Source: Micavibrio aeruginosavorus EPB (GTDB lineage: Bacteria; Pseudomonadota; Alphaproteobacteria; Micavibrionales; Micavibrionaceae). Taken from it: 64,000 nt of DNA. The translations under genes were made by a program, and so were the position numbers. Positions 44,066-54,077 of the stretch are shown here, piece after piece. The DNA is taken from assembly GCF_000348745.1 (NCBI RefSeq), contig NC_020812.1, positions 1,869,444 to 1,933,443 on the forward strand. Direction: 5' to 3'. The notes under the pieces were generated by a model. It made no database searches and had not been told where the DNA came from. It was given only the letters and a program-made list of their open reading frames with translations. Numbering within the stretch: the stretch's first letter is position 1; every line of letters starts with the position of its first letter.

Positions 44066-45313
44066 TTAATAGGGGCTCCCGTATTTTTTCAGCATCAGAT
44101 CATAAGTTTGCGGCATGGCCATATCGCCATAGGCCGGATCATACGTCGCGACGGACGGTTGGGACAAAATTAAATCCGCCTGGGACAATGCCAGGCGCAA
44201 GCGGTCTTCGCCACCCTGAAACACAAATTCCACACGCGCCTCGCGCGGCGTCACGGACAGGATACGCATATCAGCAATGCCCTGCACCCGTTTCAGAGCG
44301 TTGCGCGTTTCCACCCATTGCTGCATCGTCGTAAACGGCACGCGGGCAGAGAGCACATTTTGCGGATCGGCCGTCACCGCCACGGCGGTTTGCGCCTTCC
44401 ATTCTTTCTGCAAGGTCTGGCGTACGGCCTGTACCGCCTGATCAAACACGGCATCGGACAACGCATTGCCGTCGGCCCCGGCGGGAATATTCAGCGTTTG
44501 CACATATTCCGGTTGGGACCGGTCGGTGCGGTAAATCAAAACATCCAAACCCTGCGCGCCCGTGCTTTGTGACGCCATCACAATAACCGCTTCGTTCGCG
44601 CCATAACGATCCAGCATATCGGCCAGACCGGCAGGTTGATAGGTCAGGGCCTCGTTATCACCAATGCTGGCGACATCGCGCACATCGCCCAGCGGCACCG
44701 CCACGGGAACCAGACCACCGGTTTGATCCAGACGGTTCCAGGCCTGAAGCCACGGGTTGTTATCGCGCCACAGCACCTGGCTGGCCCCGACTTGAAAGAA
44801 CGGCAGGACCAAAACCGGCTTGCTGGCGATTTCGGTGTAGCTCACACCCTGCACATTCAAATACTGGCGCACATAATCGGCATTGAACCGGAACGTATAG
44901 GTGCCCACATAACGCACCGCGGACAGGCGCTCCTGTGTCACTTCGAAATCATTGATCATGGTTGAAATGGTGGCCGCATCCGGGGCTTTGAATCCGGCGC
45001 GCTGGTCTTCGGGCATCAACCGTTCAGCCAGTTGGGTGAAGGCTTTCACCTGCGCTTCGGCGAAGGCTTTTTCGCGGGCTTCAACCGCATTCTTGGCGGT
45101 GGCATCCACCTCGACCCCGGCCACGGTGAAGGGATCGGCAACCGCCGCAACGGCCACATCCGCGTTCTGGACCACGGGTTCTGCCACAATTTCACTGTTT
45201 TGCGCAAGCGCTGGCTCACCGCTTTGCGCGCCCGCAGGTGCGGCAACCGCCAGCATCCCACAGACCAAAACCAGAGACAAAATAATGTGACGACGATTGA
45301 ACAATTTCATCAT
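44066..45313 (-). CDS. DUF2066-domain exported protein
   Basis: A protein of about 415 residues with a signal peptide (IILSLVLVCGMLAVAAPAGAQ). The mature part begins with FTVAGVEVDATAKNAVEAREKAFAEAQ and continues with FRFNADYVRQYL, the standard opening of DUF2066 proteins. Function unknown; it is commonly encoded next to AI-2E-type permeases and hdaA-like genes. The ATG at 45313 starts the signal peptide; the frame is open further upstream. Its TAA shares bases with the ATG of the permease. Confidence 0.88.
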   Translation of the reverse strand: MMKLFNRRHIILSLVLVCGMLAVAAPAGAQSGEPALAQNSEIVAEPVVQNADVAVAAVADPFTVAGVEVDATAKNAVEAREKAFAEAQVKAFTQLAERLMPEDQRAGFKAPDAATISTMINDFEVTQERLSAVRYVGTYTFRFNADYVRQYLNVQGVSYTEIASKPVLVLPFFQVGASQVLWRDNNPWLQAWNRLDQTGGLVPVAVPLGDVRDVASIGDNEALTYQPAGLADMLDRYGANEAVIVMASQSTGAQGLDVLIYRTDRSQPEYVQTLNIPAGADGNALSDAVFDQAVQAVRQTLQKEWKAQTAVAVTADPQNVLSARVPFTTMQQWVETRNALKRVQGIADMRILSVTPREARVEFVFQGGEDRLRLALSQADLILSQPSVATYDPAYGDMAMPQTYDLMLKKYGSPY

Positions 45314-45494
45314 AGTGGTCGTAAGGCCCCTGTAAAATGGATCACACCCAAGGCATCGACTGTACCACGCGATTGAGCCCGGAATATGGCCCCCTTTTAT
45401 GACATTCCCGGGGGTTTTGATCCACCCCTCTTGATCCAGATGGGCATTTAAGGGTATGGATGAGGCAGTCATTCTTTATGTAGAAGAGCCGAAC

Positions 45495-45659
45495 ATGAGC
45501 CACCATAACGACCACCACGCCCCCGCCACCGCCGTTGACGTTGATCCGGCAGCCCTGGCCGACGCCCAGAATTTGTGGGCCGCTTTCGTTCATTACTCGA
45601 AATATGGAATTATCGCCGTTGTGGTCATTTTGGCTCTGATGGCCCTGTTCCTGCTCTAA
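45495..45659 (+). CDS. Small single-pass protein, aa3-type cytochrome c oxidase subunit IV-like
   Basis: 54 residues from the ATG at 45495 (MSHHNDHHAP), with GAAGAG upstream. A His-rich N-terminus is followed by LWAAFVHYSKYG and a single helix (IIAVVVILALMALFLL), the pattern of the tiny subunit IV of alphaproteobacterial aa3 oxidases. No other oxidase gene is nearby, so the name is tentative. A terminator follows. Confidence 0.6.
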   Translation: MSHHNDHHAPATAVDVDPAALADAQNLWAAFVHYSKYGIIAVVVILALMALFLL

Positions 45660-45689
45660 TCCTCTCATTTTTGGCGGATTTCTGCGATT

Positions 45690-45722
45690 TCCCCCACGGC
45701 CAGCGGGCAGTGGGGGATTTTT
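45690..45722 (+). terminator. Intrinsic terminator
   Basis: TCCCCCAC (45690-45697) pairs with GTGGGGGA (45710-45717), 12-base loop, then TTTTT. It ends the small membrane-protein gene. Confidence 0.8.
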
Positions 45723-45845
45723 GCTGTCCGCGCCATCCCCCGGGCTAAGTCCTTAAAACTTTTCACTCTTCTGTAACTTTTTCCCCGCATGATACGGGAG
45801 GATGCGCGCTCGGACCCTGTCCACCGGGCCCATCCGGGGCCCGTC

Positions 45846-48800
45846 ATGAACAAGACACAGATCCATTCCAGCCTGTCCGCCCCCCGCATGTCCATGCGGG
45901 CGGTTGTACGCTTGTGGGTTTTAACCCTGATCTGGTTGGTCGGCCTGCCTGCTTTGCCGGTTCTGGCCCAAGGTGCTGGTAATTTGGCGACCCTGCCAGC
46001 CCCCATCACGTTGCGCGATGGACAGGATTCATACGACCTGAACAACAATTTGTTCATCACCCCGGACCCGCTGGGGCAGATGAGTTATGCCAGCCTGATC
46101 GATCGTCACATGAAAGGCATGCGCGGTGCGTTGCGCGGCCAATCGATTATCACGCTGGGGACCAAGCCGGTCCCGCACTGGATGGTCTTTGCCCTCAACA
46201 ACCAGAGCAACACATCCCACTGGAGCCTATCACTGGGCCGTCATGGCGATGGGCGTTATGGCGTCGCGCAACAAATTTATCTGTATGATCACCTGAACCA
46301 ACGTCGCATCCTGACCGCGATTAAAACCGCGACGGCCGACGCACCGTCGCCGAAAGATGTTCCAACGCAAGGCGCATCCATCTCTTTTGATTTGCCCGTC
46401 GGGCGACAGGCCTTGATGGTTCTGTATGTTGTGCCCGAGGGCGGCGGGCCAGTAACATTGGCTCCAACATTAAAAACGGATCGCGCTTTCTTTGAATCCC
46501 AAAACAACCCATTGCGCACTGGCGCACTGATCCGCACCGGATTGATTGTTTTACTGGGGCTGTTTGCGGGGGCGCTGGTGTTTCGCCGCATGATCATTGC
46601 GGCTGGATTTATCACGTATTATGCGGCGAATATGGCCGCCTATATGATCCAGAACGATGTCATATACGACCCCGCGCCACTGGCCAGTGAAACATCGCCA
46701 TTGCTCTTTGCCGGAACTGTTGTGGCCGGCCTGTTGCTCAGCCGTTTTTTCCTGAACCTGTCACGGGGGCAGACGGTTGAAAAATTGATTCTCTATGGAT
46801 GCGTTTTGCTGATCGGGATGACGATCACCATCGGCATTATGGCCGTTCCGGATTCATCCATTTTGCGCCCCCTGCTGATCACGGGCGTGCCCGTTGCCGT
46901 TCTGGCCTTCCTGTCCCTCTTCTGCTTTGCCCAGGGCCATGCCGGAACACCCGCCGCGAATATCATGGGCACGGGATGGTTGATTGGGTTTGCCGGGGCG
47001 CTTACCGCGGGACTCGCCGTTCTTGGTATTTTGCCGCCGACACCGATCATGGTGAATGCCTATTGGGTCGCCCTGTTCGTTCAAGCCCCGGTTTTTATCG
47101 CCGGAATTTTCGTTCGCAGCTGGGCCCAAGATGCGGAGAATATCAGCGATGAATCTCTGGCCGAAGATGATCTGGATACGCTGGGGCGTTTGAAACAGAC
47201 CAAAGAATCGGTTGAAAACGCCCGCCTTTTGAAAGTCATTGAACACGAACGCCAGACGTTGGAAGAATTACGCGAACGCGAATTAAAGCAAACCGAAGAA
47301 ATGCGCATCGCCAAGGAAACCGCCGACGCCGCCAACCGGTCGAAATCCGCATTCCTGGCCGTGATCAGCCACGAAATCCGCACCCCCATGACGGGGATTA
47401 TGGGCATGGTCCGCTTGTTGCTGGATTCACATTTGACCCGGGATCAGGTTGATTATGCCCGCACGATTCAGGATTCCGGCGATGCGATGATCGCCCTGCT
47501 GAACGACATTCTGGATTTCGAAAAAATCGAAAGCGGCAAGATGGATCTGGAGAATGTCGATTTTGACCTGCACCGCATGATCAACGGTGTGGTCACATTG
47601 ATGTCGGGCCACGCTACACAGAAATCCATCAGCCTGACCACCGAAATTGGCCCGGATGTTCCTCGTTTTATCAAAGGCGACCCCGTCCGCCTGCGCCAGG
47701 TTTTGCTCAATCTTGTCGGGAACTCGATCAAATTCACGGCCGAAGGCGGCGTGACCATTATCGTCCGTCGCGAAGGCGGGGATGCCGATCATCACCGTCT
47801 GTATTTCGCCGTACGCGATACAGGGGCCGGTATTTCGGCAGAGGCCCAGAAAAACCTGTTCAACCCCTTTGCCCAAGCGGATTCCAGCATCAGCCGCAAA
47901 TTCGGCGGCACCGGCCTGGGGCTGGCCATTTGCCAACGTTTGATCACCGCCATGGACGGCACCATCGCGATCAATTCGAAGGAAGGACAAGGGTCAACCT
48001 TCTTCTACACCATCACGATGGAGCATGGCCATGCCGCGGGTGTTCAGGAACCGGGCAGCAAATCCCTGTCCGAATCTGGCAGCACGCCGACCAAATCCTT
48101 GCGCATCCTGTGCGTGGACGACAACGAAATTAACCAGAAATTGTTGCAGGAGTTCGTATCCCGCATGGGACACAAGCCGACCACGTGCGGCAGTGGCGAA
48201 GACGCCTTGAAACTGATCGAGGACAATGATTTCGATATGGTGTTCATGGACATTGAACTGCCGGGCATTTCCGGCATGGGGGCCACCCGTGCCATCCGTG
48301 CCATCCGCGCACCACAAAAATCACATTTGCCCGTGATTGCCCTGACCGGGAATGTACGGGACGATGACGTTCGCCAATGTTACGCCGCCAACATGAACGG
48401 ACATTTGGCCAAACCCATCGACCCGGCACAGATGAAGGCCCAGATTGAAAAAGTCTTGCGCGGAAAATTGGACAACCCCGTGATTGTCGAGGACGATGGA
48501 AGCGGCGGAGATACATTTACACCCGTGCACGAAACCATCGTGTCGATTGATGACCCGCAAGACATGATCGAAGATGACGCCCCGATTTTGCCGGGACAAA
48601 TGGATCAATCTGACACCATGGCTGATACCATGGCCGATATCGACGGCCCGGCTGGCGACATCATGGAAACCCCCATCACAGCCGAACGCGCACCGATCAT
48701 GCAGGCCGCGTTGCAGGACGACGCCAGCACGATCAGCCTAGCGATCAGCGAAGAGGAGCTGGACGAAGATTCGTTTGTTCAGGCACTGGATGCGTCTACA

Positions 48801-49235
48801 GAAGCGGGACTGATCGACGATTTCATCGATGATGATTTTGATGACATCATGACCCGGACGGAAGAACTGCCCTCGCCCCCGGCCATGGATGGCACGATTG
48901 TTTTTGATTCCACCTTGCTCGACGGGCTGAAGGGCAGCATGGACCAGGCATCGTTGAACGAGATGATGGACGGGCTGATGGAAAAAGTCGATGAAATCAT
49001 CACCCATACCCATGGCGCAATGCATGCCCATGACATGGACACCCTCCGCGCCCGCATGCACGAATTAAAAGGCATGTGCGGGAATTTTGGACTGCATGAA
49101 CTCAGCCTGATCGCGGAACATGCGGAAAAAGCCGTCAAAGACGGGCATATCGACACCCTGCCCGATGTGTTAAGCGCCCTGCCCGCCGCAGGTATGCGCG
49201 CACACAAGGTGGTTGGTGAGTGGTTACAGAATTAA
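45846..49235 (+). CDS. Membrane hybrid histidine kinase (7TMR-DISM, HisKA-HATPase-REC-HPt)
   Basis: About 1129 residues from ATG 45846; the frame opens at 45789. Signal peptide (LWVLTLIWLVGLPALPVLAQ), a periplasmic DISMED2-like beta domain (to about 210), seven membrane helices (about 215-425), a coiled coil, then HisKA with His509 (ISHEIRTPM), HATPase (NLVGNSIKFT, GGTGLGLAICQRL), REC with phospho-Asp802 (VFMDIELPG), an acidic linker of about 180 residues, and HPt with His1072 (MHELKGMCGNFG). It likely senses an exported ligand and feeds a phosphorelay. Partner unknown. Confidence 0.92.
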   Translation: MNKTQIHSSLSAPRMSMRAVVRLWVLTLIWLVGLPALPVLAQGAGNLATLPAPITLRDGQDSYDLNNNLFITPDPLGQMSYASLIDRHMKGMRGALRGQSIITLGTKPVPHWMVFALNNQSNTSHWSLSLGRHGDGRYGVAQQIYLYDHLNQRRILTAIKTATADAPSPKDVPTQGASISFDLPVGRQALMVLYVVPEGGGPVTLAPTLKTDRAFFESQNNPLRTGALIRTGLIVLLGLFAGALVFRRMIIAAGFITYYAANMAAYMIQNDVIYDPAPLASETSPLLFAGTVVAGLLLSRFFLNLSRGQTVEKLILYGCVLLIGMTITIGIMAVPDSSILRPLLITGVPVAVLAFLSLFCFAQGHAGTPAANIMGTGWLIGFAGALTAGLAVLGILPPTPIMVNAYWVALFVQAPVFIAGIFVRSWAQDAENISDESLAEDDLDTLGRLKQTKESVENARLLKVIEHERQTLEELRERELKQTEEMRIAKETADAANRSKSAFLAVISHEIRTPMTGIMGMVRLLLDSHLTRDQVDYARTIQDSGDAMIALLNDILDFEKIESGKMDLENVDFDLHRMINGVVTLMSGHATQKSISLTTEIGPDVPRFIKGDPVRLRQVLLNLVGNSIKFTAEGGVTIIVRREGGDADHHRLYFAVRDTGAGISAEAQKNLFNPFAQADSSISRKFGGTGLGLAICQRLITAMDGTIAINSKEGQGSTFFYTITMEHGHAAGVQEPGSKSLSESGSTPTKSLRILCVDDNEINQKLLQEFVSRMGHKPTTCGSGEDALKLIEDNDFDMVFMDIELPGISGMGATRAIRAIRAPQKSHLPVIALTGNVRDDDVRQCYAANMNGHLAKPIDPAQMKAQIEKVLRGKLDNPVIVEDDGSGGDTFTPVHETIVSIDDPQDMIEDDAPILPGQMDQSDTMADTMADIDGPAGDIMETPITAERAPIMQAALQDDASTISLAISEEELDEDSFVQALDASTEAGLIDDFIDDDFDDIMTRTEELPSPPAMDGTIVFDSTLLDGLKGSMDQASLNEMMDGLMEKVDEIITHTHGAMHAHDMDTLRARMHELKGMCGNFGLHELSLIAEHAEKAVKDGHIDTLPDVLSALPAAGMRAHKVVGEWLQN

Positions 49236-49269
49236 AAAAACGCCAGCCGATTGCCCGGCTGGCGTTTTT
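49236..49269. terminator. Bidirectional terminator between the kinase and ndk
   Basis: AAAAACGCCAGCCG (49236-49249) pairs with CGGCTGGCGTTTTT (49256-49269). A-run and T-run flank the stem, suiting both convergent genes. Confidence 0.92.
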
Positions 49270-49286
49270 GAATACAGTCAGTGCAA

Positions 49287-49709
49287 TTAGCCGACGATTT
49301 CGGAACCGGCGAAGAAATACGCGATTTCGATGGCCGCGTTTTCCAGCGAGTCAGAACCGTGAACAGAGTTCGCTTCAATGCTTTCAGCGAAGTCTTTGCG
49401 GATCGTACCGGCATCGGCGTTCGCCGGGTTGGTTGCACCCATGATTTCGCGGTTTTTCAGAACGGCGTTTTCGCCTTCCAGAACCTGAACAACAACCGGA
49501 CCGGAGGTCATGAATTTCACCAGCTCGCCGTAGAACGGGCGCTCTTTGTGAACTTCATAGAATTTCCCGGCTTGGGTTTCGGTCATGTGGATGCGTTTTT
49601 GCGCCACGATGCGCAGGCCCGCTTTTTCGAAACGCTCATTGATCGCGCCGGTCAGGTTGCGGCGGGTTGCATCCGGCTTCAGGATGGAGAAAGTACGTTC
49701 AATCGCCAT
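49287..49709 (-). CDS. ndk: Nucleoside diphosphate kinase
   Basis: Transfers the gamma-phosphate between nucleoside tri- and diphosphates. 140 residues; opens with [16 protein letters not shown], and the phospho-histidine is His117 in NSVHGSD. Other conserved parts are [15 protein letters not shown] and [14 protein letters not shown]. Length is normal. It is a single-gene unit ending in a shared terminator. Confidence 0.98.
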   Translation of the reverse strand: MAIERTFSILKPDATRRNLTGAINERFEKAGLRIVAQKRIHMTETQAGKFYEVHKERPFYGELVKFMTSGPVVVQVLEGENAVLKNREIMGATNPANADAGTIRKDFAESIEANSVHGSDSLENAAIEIAYFFAGSEIVG

Positions 49710-49961
49710 TTGGCTATCCTCTTCTAAACTCTGATAAATTTGCGGGTTTCCCCCGGAAAGTGGACATGGTTATAGAGGGGCCTTTCCCGAATTGCAATGT
49801 TTCAAATGGACCCCAAACCAGCCTTGCGCCCGGTGCACGGCTGAATTTCCGCTTTTTTCCAATAAAAATGAAGAAAATTAAGAAATTTCCTGCTAGGATG
49901 GGCCCAACAATAAGAAAAATAAGAAGAGTACCCTGTTCAGAGGGAGTTTATAGGGATCAAA

Positions 49962-50816
49962 ATGAGTAGCTCTGTACGCCTTGCATTTTCTGCCGATTCC
50001 GCCGCTGTGGCCGCCCCTGCGCCCGCGATCAAACGCCGTTCCCTGACCGAAGCTTTTAATGCCGCCGCTGCGGGTGCCCCGCCGCGCCAACCGCACGCCA
50101 ATGGCGAATTGCTGATTACCGAAGCTTTTATCGCTCAGGAATCATTGGAAAAAATCGGAAAATTGCTCCGTACGGAAATGAAGGGCCAGTTTGAAATCGG
50201 CCCGGCCAAGGATTTGGGCCGCGCCATGGCCAAGACCAAAGAAAAGGGCGACCTGGCCCTGAACTGCGATTTCAGCCGTGCCCGCGTTTTGTTGAAAGAT
50301 TTGAACCAGATCAAGAAGGCGATCGACATTTTCGGCCGCCCCGGCGAAGCCACCCTGGGCAAGGGGGCCGACGCCATGACGCTGAACATTCTGGATGTCG
50401 ACAACACCTTCAGCAAACCGAGCGCGAAAAAGCCGGGCCTGTGCAATCTGGATGTGAAGATCGCTCTGCCGATCACGCTGGATACGGGTGAAGAATCCTA
50501 TCATATCTGCGAAGTCCAGTTCCTGCACAAGGGCACCAAGGCCGTGTACGAGAAATCGCACAAGGTGTACGAGGAAGCCCGTTCCGAATTGATCCGCCGC
50601 CAGTATTTTGAAAACGCCATGGATATGGCCGGATGCCCGGAAACGGTTCGCAATCTGGAAAAGAAATGGCACGCATCAGACAAGAAATACAATGACTTGA
50701 TGCAGAAGCGCGGCGATCTGAACACGGAAATCGCCGCAAAACTGGGCTTGGACACGCTTCGCGGATACCAGCCATGCGAATCCCGCATGCCCAAAAGCTT
50801 GCAGTGCAGCATGTAA
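49962..50816 (+). CDS. Hypothetical protein resembling the RelA/SpoT nucleotidyltransferase fold
   Basis: A protein of 284 residues. After a disordered Ala-rich N-terminus, residues 85-210 follow the order of RelA/SpoT synthetase domains: ALNCDFSRARVLLKDLNQI (like the D.xR strand), then CNLDVKIALP, then HICEVQFLHKGTKAVYEKSH with the E-V-Q strand and a K..SH.VYEEAR helix. The usual GYRS/HxxxYR elements are weak, so synthetase activity is uncertain. The C-terminus is helical. It follows ndk divergently. I name no function. Confidence 0.6.
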   Translation: MSSSVRLAFSADSAAVAAPAPAIKRRSLTEAFNAAAAGAPPRQPHANGELLITEAFIAQESLEKIGKLLRTEMKGQFEIGPAKDLGRAMAKTKEKGDLALNCDFSRARVLLKDLNQIKKAIDIFGRPGEATLGKGADAMTLNILDVDNTFSKPSAKKPGLCNLDVKIALPITLDTGEESYHICEVQFLHKGTKAVYEKSHKVYEEARSELIRRQYFENAMDMAGCPETVRNLEKKWHASDKKYNDLMQKRGDLNTEIAAKLGLDTLRGYQPCESRMPKSLQCSM

Positions 50817-50864
50817 AGGGTATATGACCTGCGTACATTTTAATGACGCAGACGGCATATACAG

Positions 50865-51206
50865 ATGACCCCGCATATCAAGGAATATTACCGCATTGGC
50901 ACCGAGCACATCATCCTGGTGATGACGCCGGAGCGCCGTGCTTTGCAGGCCTGGGTCGCCGACGACGAACAGAATACACTCCTGCGCAAAGATGTCCGCA
51001 TCATCGACATTCAACATGGCGATGGCGAACCGCTGACCCAGGATATGTTTGACGCGTTTTGCACGGAACATAAAATCGACCCGTCCATTCCGGATCGTTC
51101 CATCGCCTTGTCCTTCCGCCTGTCATCCGCGTCCACGACCACCATCAATATCGTTCCGACACCGTCTGCCATGTTCGCCCGCACATATTGCCCGTCACCG
51201 TTGTGA
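50865..51206 (+). CDS. Hypothetical protein
   Basis: A protein of 113 residues, 48 bases after the RelA/SpoT-like gene. A small alpha/beta pattern is visible (EYYRIGTEHIILVMTPERR, KDVRIIDIQHGDGEP), with no signal peptide, membrane helix or known motif. The ribosome site is weak. It ends before a bidirectional terminator, so it is likely co-transcribed with the preceding gene. Confidence 0.55.
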   Translation: MTPHIKEYYRIGTEHIILVMTPERRALQAWVADDEQNTLLRKDVRIIDIQHGDGEPLTQDMFDAFCTEHKIDPSIPDRSIALSFRLSSASTTTINIVPTPSAMFARTYCPSPL

Positions 51207-51232
51207 AACCTTGATGACAATACGCAGGCCAT

Positions 51233-51264
51233 AAAAAAATCCCGCATTGAAGCGGGATTTTTTT
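51233..51264. terminator. Bidirectional terminator before alaS
   Basis: AAAAAAATCCCGC (51233-51245) pairs with GCGGGATTTTTTT (51252-51264), loop ATTGAA. It serves both the gene at 50865 and the convergent alaS. Confidence 0.92.
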
Positions 51265-51284
51265 ATTTTGATTGTTCTCTGTGC

Positions 51285-53957
51285 TTACGATGCCAATTGC
51301 TGCTCAATCGCGTTCACGGCGTCATTCGCGGCGTCGGCGTTCGGGCCACCGCCCTGCGCCATATCCGGACGGCCACCGCCGCCTTTACCGCCCAACACCT
51401 CGACCCCGGTTTTCACCAGATCAACGGCACTGACCTTGGCGGTCAGATCATCGGTCACACCGACGACGATGGACGCTTTGCCATCATCGGTCGCGATCAG
51501 CGTAATCACGCCGGAACCGATTTTCTTTTTCAGATCATCGACCATGGGCTTCAGATCCTTGGCCGGGAACCCCTCCAGCACGCGGGAGGTGAATTTCACC
51601 CCACCAATATCCTTCACATCCGGCCCCGCCAATGCGCCAGCACCACCACCCGTGGCCATCTGACGACGCAGGTTGGACATTTCGTTTTCCATGCGACGAC
51701 GATCATCCATCAGGGTACGGACACGGTCGAACACATCCGCCGGGCCCGCCTTCAACACATCGGCCACAGCCTTCAACATAGCTTCCTGTGTATTCAGGTA
51801 CGCCAGCGCACCCGCACCCGTTACGGCCTCGACCCGGCGGACGCCGGCGGAGACCGCGGATTCGGACACGATTTTCAACAGACCAATATCGCCCGTGCGT
51901 TTCACGTGCGTCCCGCCGCACAGCTCAACGGAATAGGATTTGTTCGCCCCATCCGCCGTGGTGCCCATGGACACCACGCGCACTTCGTCATCATATTTTT
52001 CACCGAACAATGCCATGGCACCGGATTCCATCGCGTCATCAATCGGCATGACCCGGGTAATGACCGGCGTATTGGCACGGATTTCTTCGTTGACCATGCG
52101 CTCAACCTCGGCAATCTGCTCCGGCGTGATGGCGGCGTTGTGGGAAATGTCAAAGCGTGTACGGTCCGCCGTTTGCAATGATCCCTTCTGGGCCACGTGC
52201 GTGCCCAGAACACGACGCAATGCTTCGTGCAGCAGGTGGGTGGCAGAGTGGTTCGCGCGGATCGCGCTGCGGCGGTCATGGTCCACGACCAATTCCACCA
52301 CATCATCGGCCTTCAGCGTTCCGGCCTTGACCGTGCCAACGTGAACGAACAATTTGCCCAGCATCTTGCGCGTGTCATTCACGGTGATGTCCGCGCCGCC
52401 CGCCGTGCGGATCACGCCCGTATCACCGACCTGACCACCGGATTCGGCGTAGAACGGCGTCTGGTTCACCAGAATGTGAACGGTATCGCCCACGTTTGCG
52501 GCGTCGACCACGACCCCATCCTTCACAATGGTACGCACTTGCGCTTCGGCATGTTCGGTTTCATAACCCAAAAATTCCGTCGGGCCCACCTTGTCCAGCA
52601 GGTCGAACCACACCGCATCCATTTTCGCATCACCGGACCCAGCCCAGTTTTTGCGCGCCTGGGCGCGTTGTTTTTCCATGGCGGTGTTGAACCCGTCCAG
52701 ATCCACATCAATGCCACGGGCGCGCAAGGCGTCCTGGGTCAAATCCAGCGGGAAGCCGAACGTGTCATACAGCTTGAAGGCCACAGTGCCATCCAACGCC
52801 TGCCCGCTTTGCAGATCGGCAGTTTCTTCGTCCAGCAGCTTCAGGCCGTTATCCAGCGTGCGTTTGAAACGGGTTTCTTCCAGTTTCAGCGTTTCAGAAA
52901 TCAGCGATTCAGCGCGCTTCAATTCCGGATAGGCTTCACCCATCTTCGCCACCAGAGTCGGCAGCAGACGGAACATCAGCGGATCGCGCGCACCCAGCAA
53001 ATGGGCATGGCGCATGCCACGGCGCATGATCCGGCGCAGGACGTAACCGCGCCCTTCATTCGACGGCATCACGCCATCGGCAATCAGGAAGGCGCTGGCA
53101 CGCAAATGGTCCGCAATGACGCGGTGCGACGGTGCCATGGCCCCATCCGGCGATACGCCGGTCAAATCGGCGGAGTGTTCGATAATCGCGCGCAGCAGGT
53201 CGATGTCGTAGTTCGTAAACTTCCCCTGAACCAGCGCAGTGGTGCGTTCCAGCCCCATGCCCGTATCAATCGACGGTTTCGGCAAGGGTTTACGGATATA
53301 TCCGCCATTACCGTCCGGTTCCTGTTCATACTGCATGAAAACAAGGTTCCAGAATTCGAGGAAACGGTCGCCATCCTGATCCGCGGAGCCCGGAGGGCCG
53401 CCAGCCAGTTTGTCACCCTGATCATAGAAAATTTCAGAGCATGGACCGCACGGACCCGTGTCACCCATCATCCAGAAGTTATCATTGGTATCAATGCGGA
53501 TGATGCGGGAATCGGAAAATCCGGCAACCTTGCGCCAGATGCCTGCGGCTTCTTCGTCGCTGGAATGAACCGTCACCAACAGCTTGTCCGTCGGCATGTC
53601 CAGACGTTTGGTCACCACTTCCCACGCGAAGGCAATGGCATCTTCCTTGAAATAATCACCGAAGGAGAAGTTCCCCATCATTTCAAAGAAGGTGTGGTGA
53701 CGCGCCGTATAACCGACATTGTCCAGATCGTTATGCTTGCCCCCGGCGCGGACGCATTTCTGGGCCGTTGTCGCGCGGTTATAGGGACGGGTTTCAACGC
53801 CCGTGAAGACGTTTTTGAACTGCACCATGCCCGAGTTCGCGAACATCAGCGTCGGATCATTGTCCGGCACCAGAGACGAGGATTGCACCACCTGGTGCCC
53901 CTTGTCCGCGAAGAAATCAAGGAAGGTCGAACGAATATCCTGAACGGTCTTGGTCAT
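51285..53957 (-). CDS. alaS: Alanine--tRNA ligase
   Basis: Charges tRNA-Ala and edits mischarged Ser/Gly. 890 residues, full length. The class II core has [18 protein letters not shown]; the editing domain has [13 protein letters not shown] (two zinc histidines) and [13 protein letters not shown]; the C-Ala region ends with [18 protein letters not shown] at 53957 ([16 protein letters not shown]) is the usual start. The gene has its own terminator. Confidence 0.98.
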   Translation of the reverse strand: MTKTVQDIRSTFLDFFADKGHQVVQSSSLVPDNDPTLMFANSGMVQFKNVFTGVETRPYNRATTAQKCVRAGGKHNDLDNVGYTARHHTFFEMMGNFSFGDYFKEDAIAFAWEVVTKRLDMPTDKLLVTVHSSDEEAAGIWRKVAGFSDSRIIRIDTNDNFWMMGDTGPCGPCSEIFYDQGDKLAGGPPGSADQDGDRFLEFWNLVFMQYEQEPDGNGGYIRKPLPKPSIDTGMGLERTTALVQGKFTNYDIDLLRAIIEHSADLTGVSPDGAMAPSHRVIADHLRASAFLIADGVMPSNEGRGYVLRRIMRRGMRHAHLLGARDPLMFRLLPTLVAKMGEAYPELKRAESLISETLKLEETRFKRTLDNGLKLLDEETADLQSGQALDGTVAFKLYDTFGFPLDLTQDALRARGIDVDLDGFNTAMEKQRAQARKNWAGSGDAKMDAVWFDLLDKVGPTEFLGYETEHAEAQVRTIVKDGVVVDAANVGDTVHILVNQTPFYAESGGQVGDTGVIRTAGGADITVNDTRKMLGKLFVHVGTVKAGTLKADDVVELVVDHDRRSAIRANHSATHLLHEALRRVLGTHVAQKGSLQTADRTRFDISHNAAITPEQIAEVERMVNEEIRANTPVITRVMPIDDAMESGAMALFGEKYDDEVRVVSMGTTADGANKSYSVELCGGTHVKRTGDIGLLKIVSESAVSAGVRRVEAVTGAGALAYLNTQEAMLKAVADVLKAGPADVFDRVRTLMDDRRRMENEMSNLRRQMATGGGAGALAGPDVKDIGGVKFTSRVLEGFPAKDLKPMVDDLKKKIGSGVITLIATDDGKASIVVGVTDDLTAKVSAVDLVKTGVEVLGGKGGGGRPDMAQGGGPNADAANDAVNAIEQQLAS

Positions 53958-54077
53958 AGCCAGCTCATTTATGCATAAAGGGTCAATTGGACCGCTCCGC
54001 CGATATTAGGCGGTTACGGCCCAAAAATCCATGGTGAATGCGTGATTTTTACAGGGTTTTAGGCCGTGATTGGCCCC

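Noticed and set aside
52197-53978. 593-codon open frame on the plus strand antisense to alaS
   Set aside because: Composition mirrors the antisense of the well-supported alaS gene; no domain, signal or ribosome site of its own.
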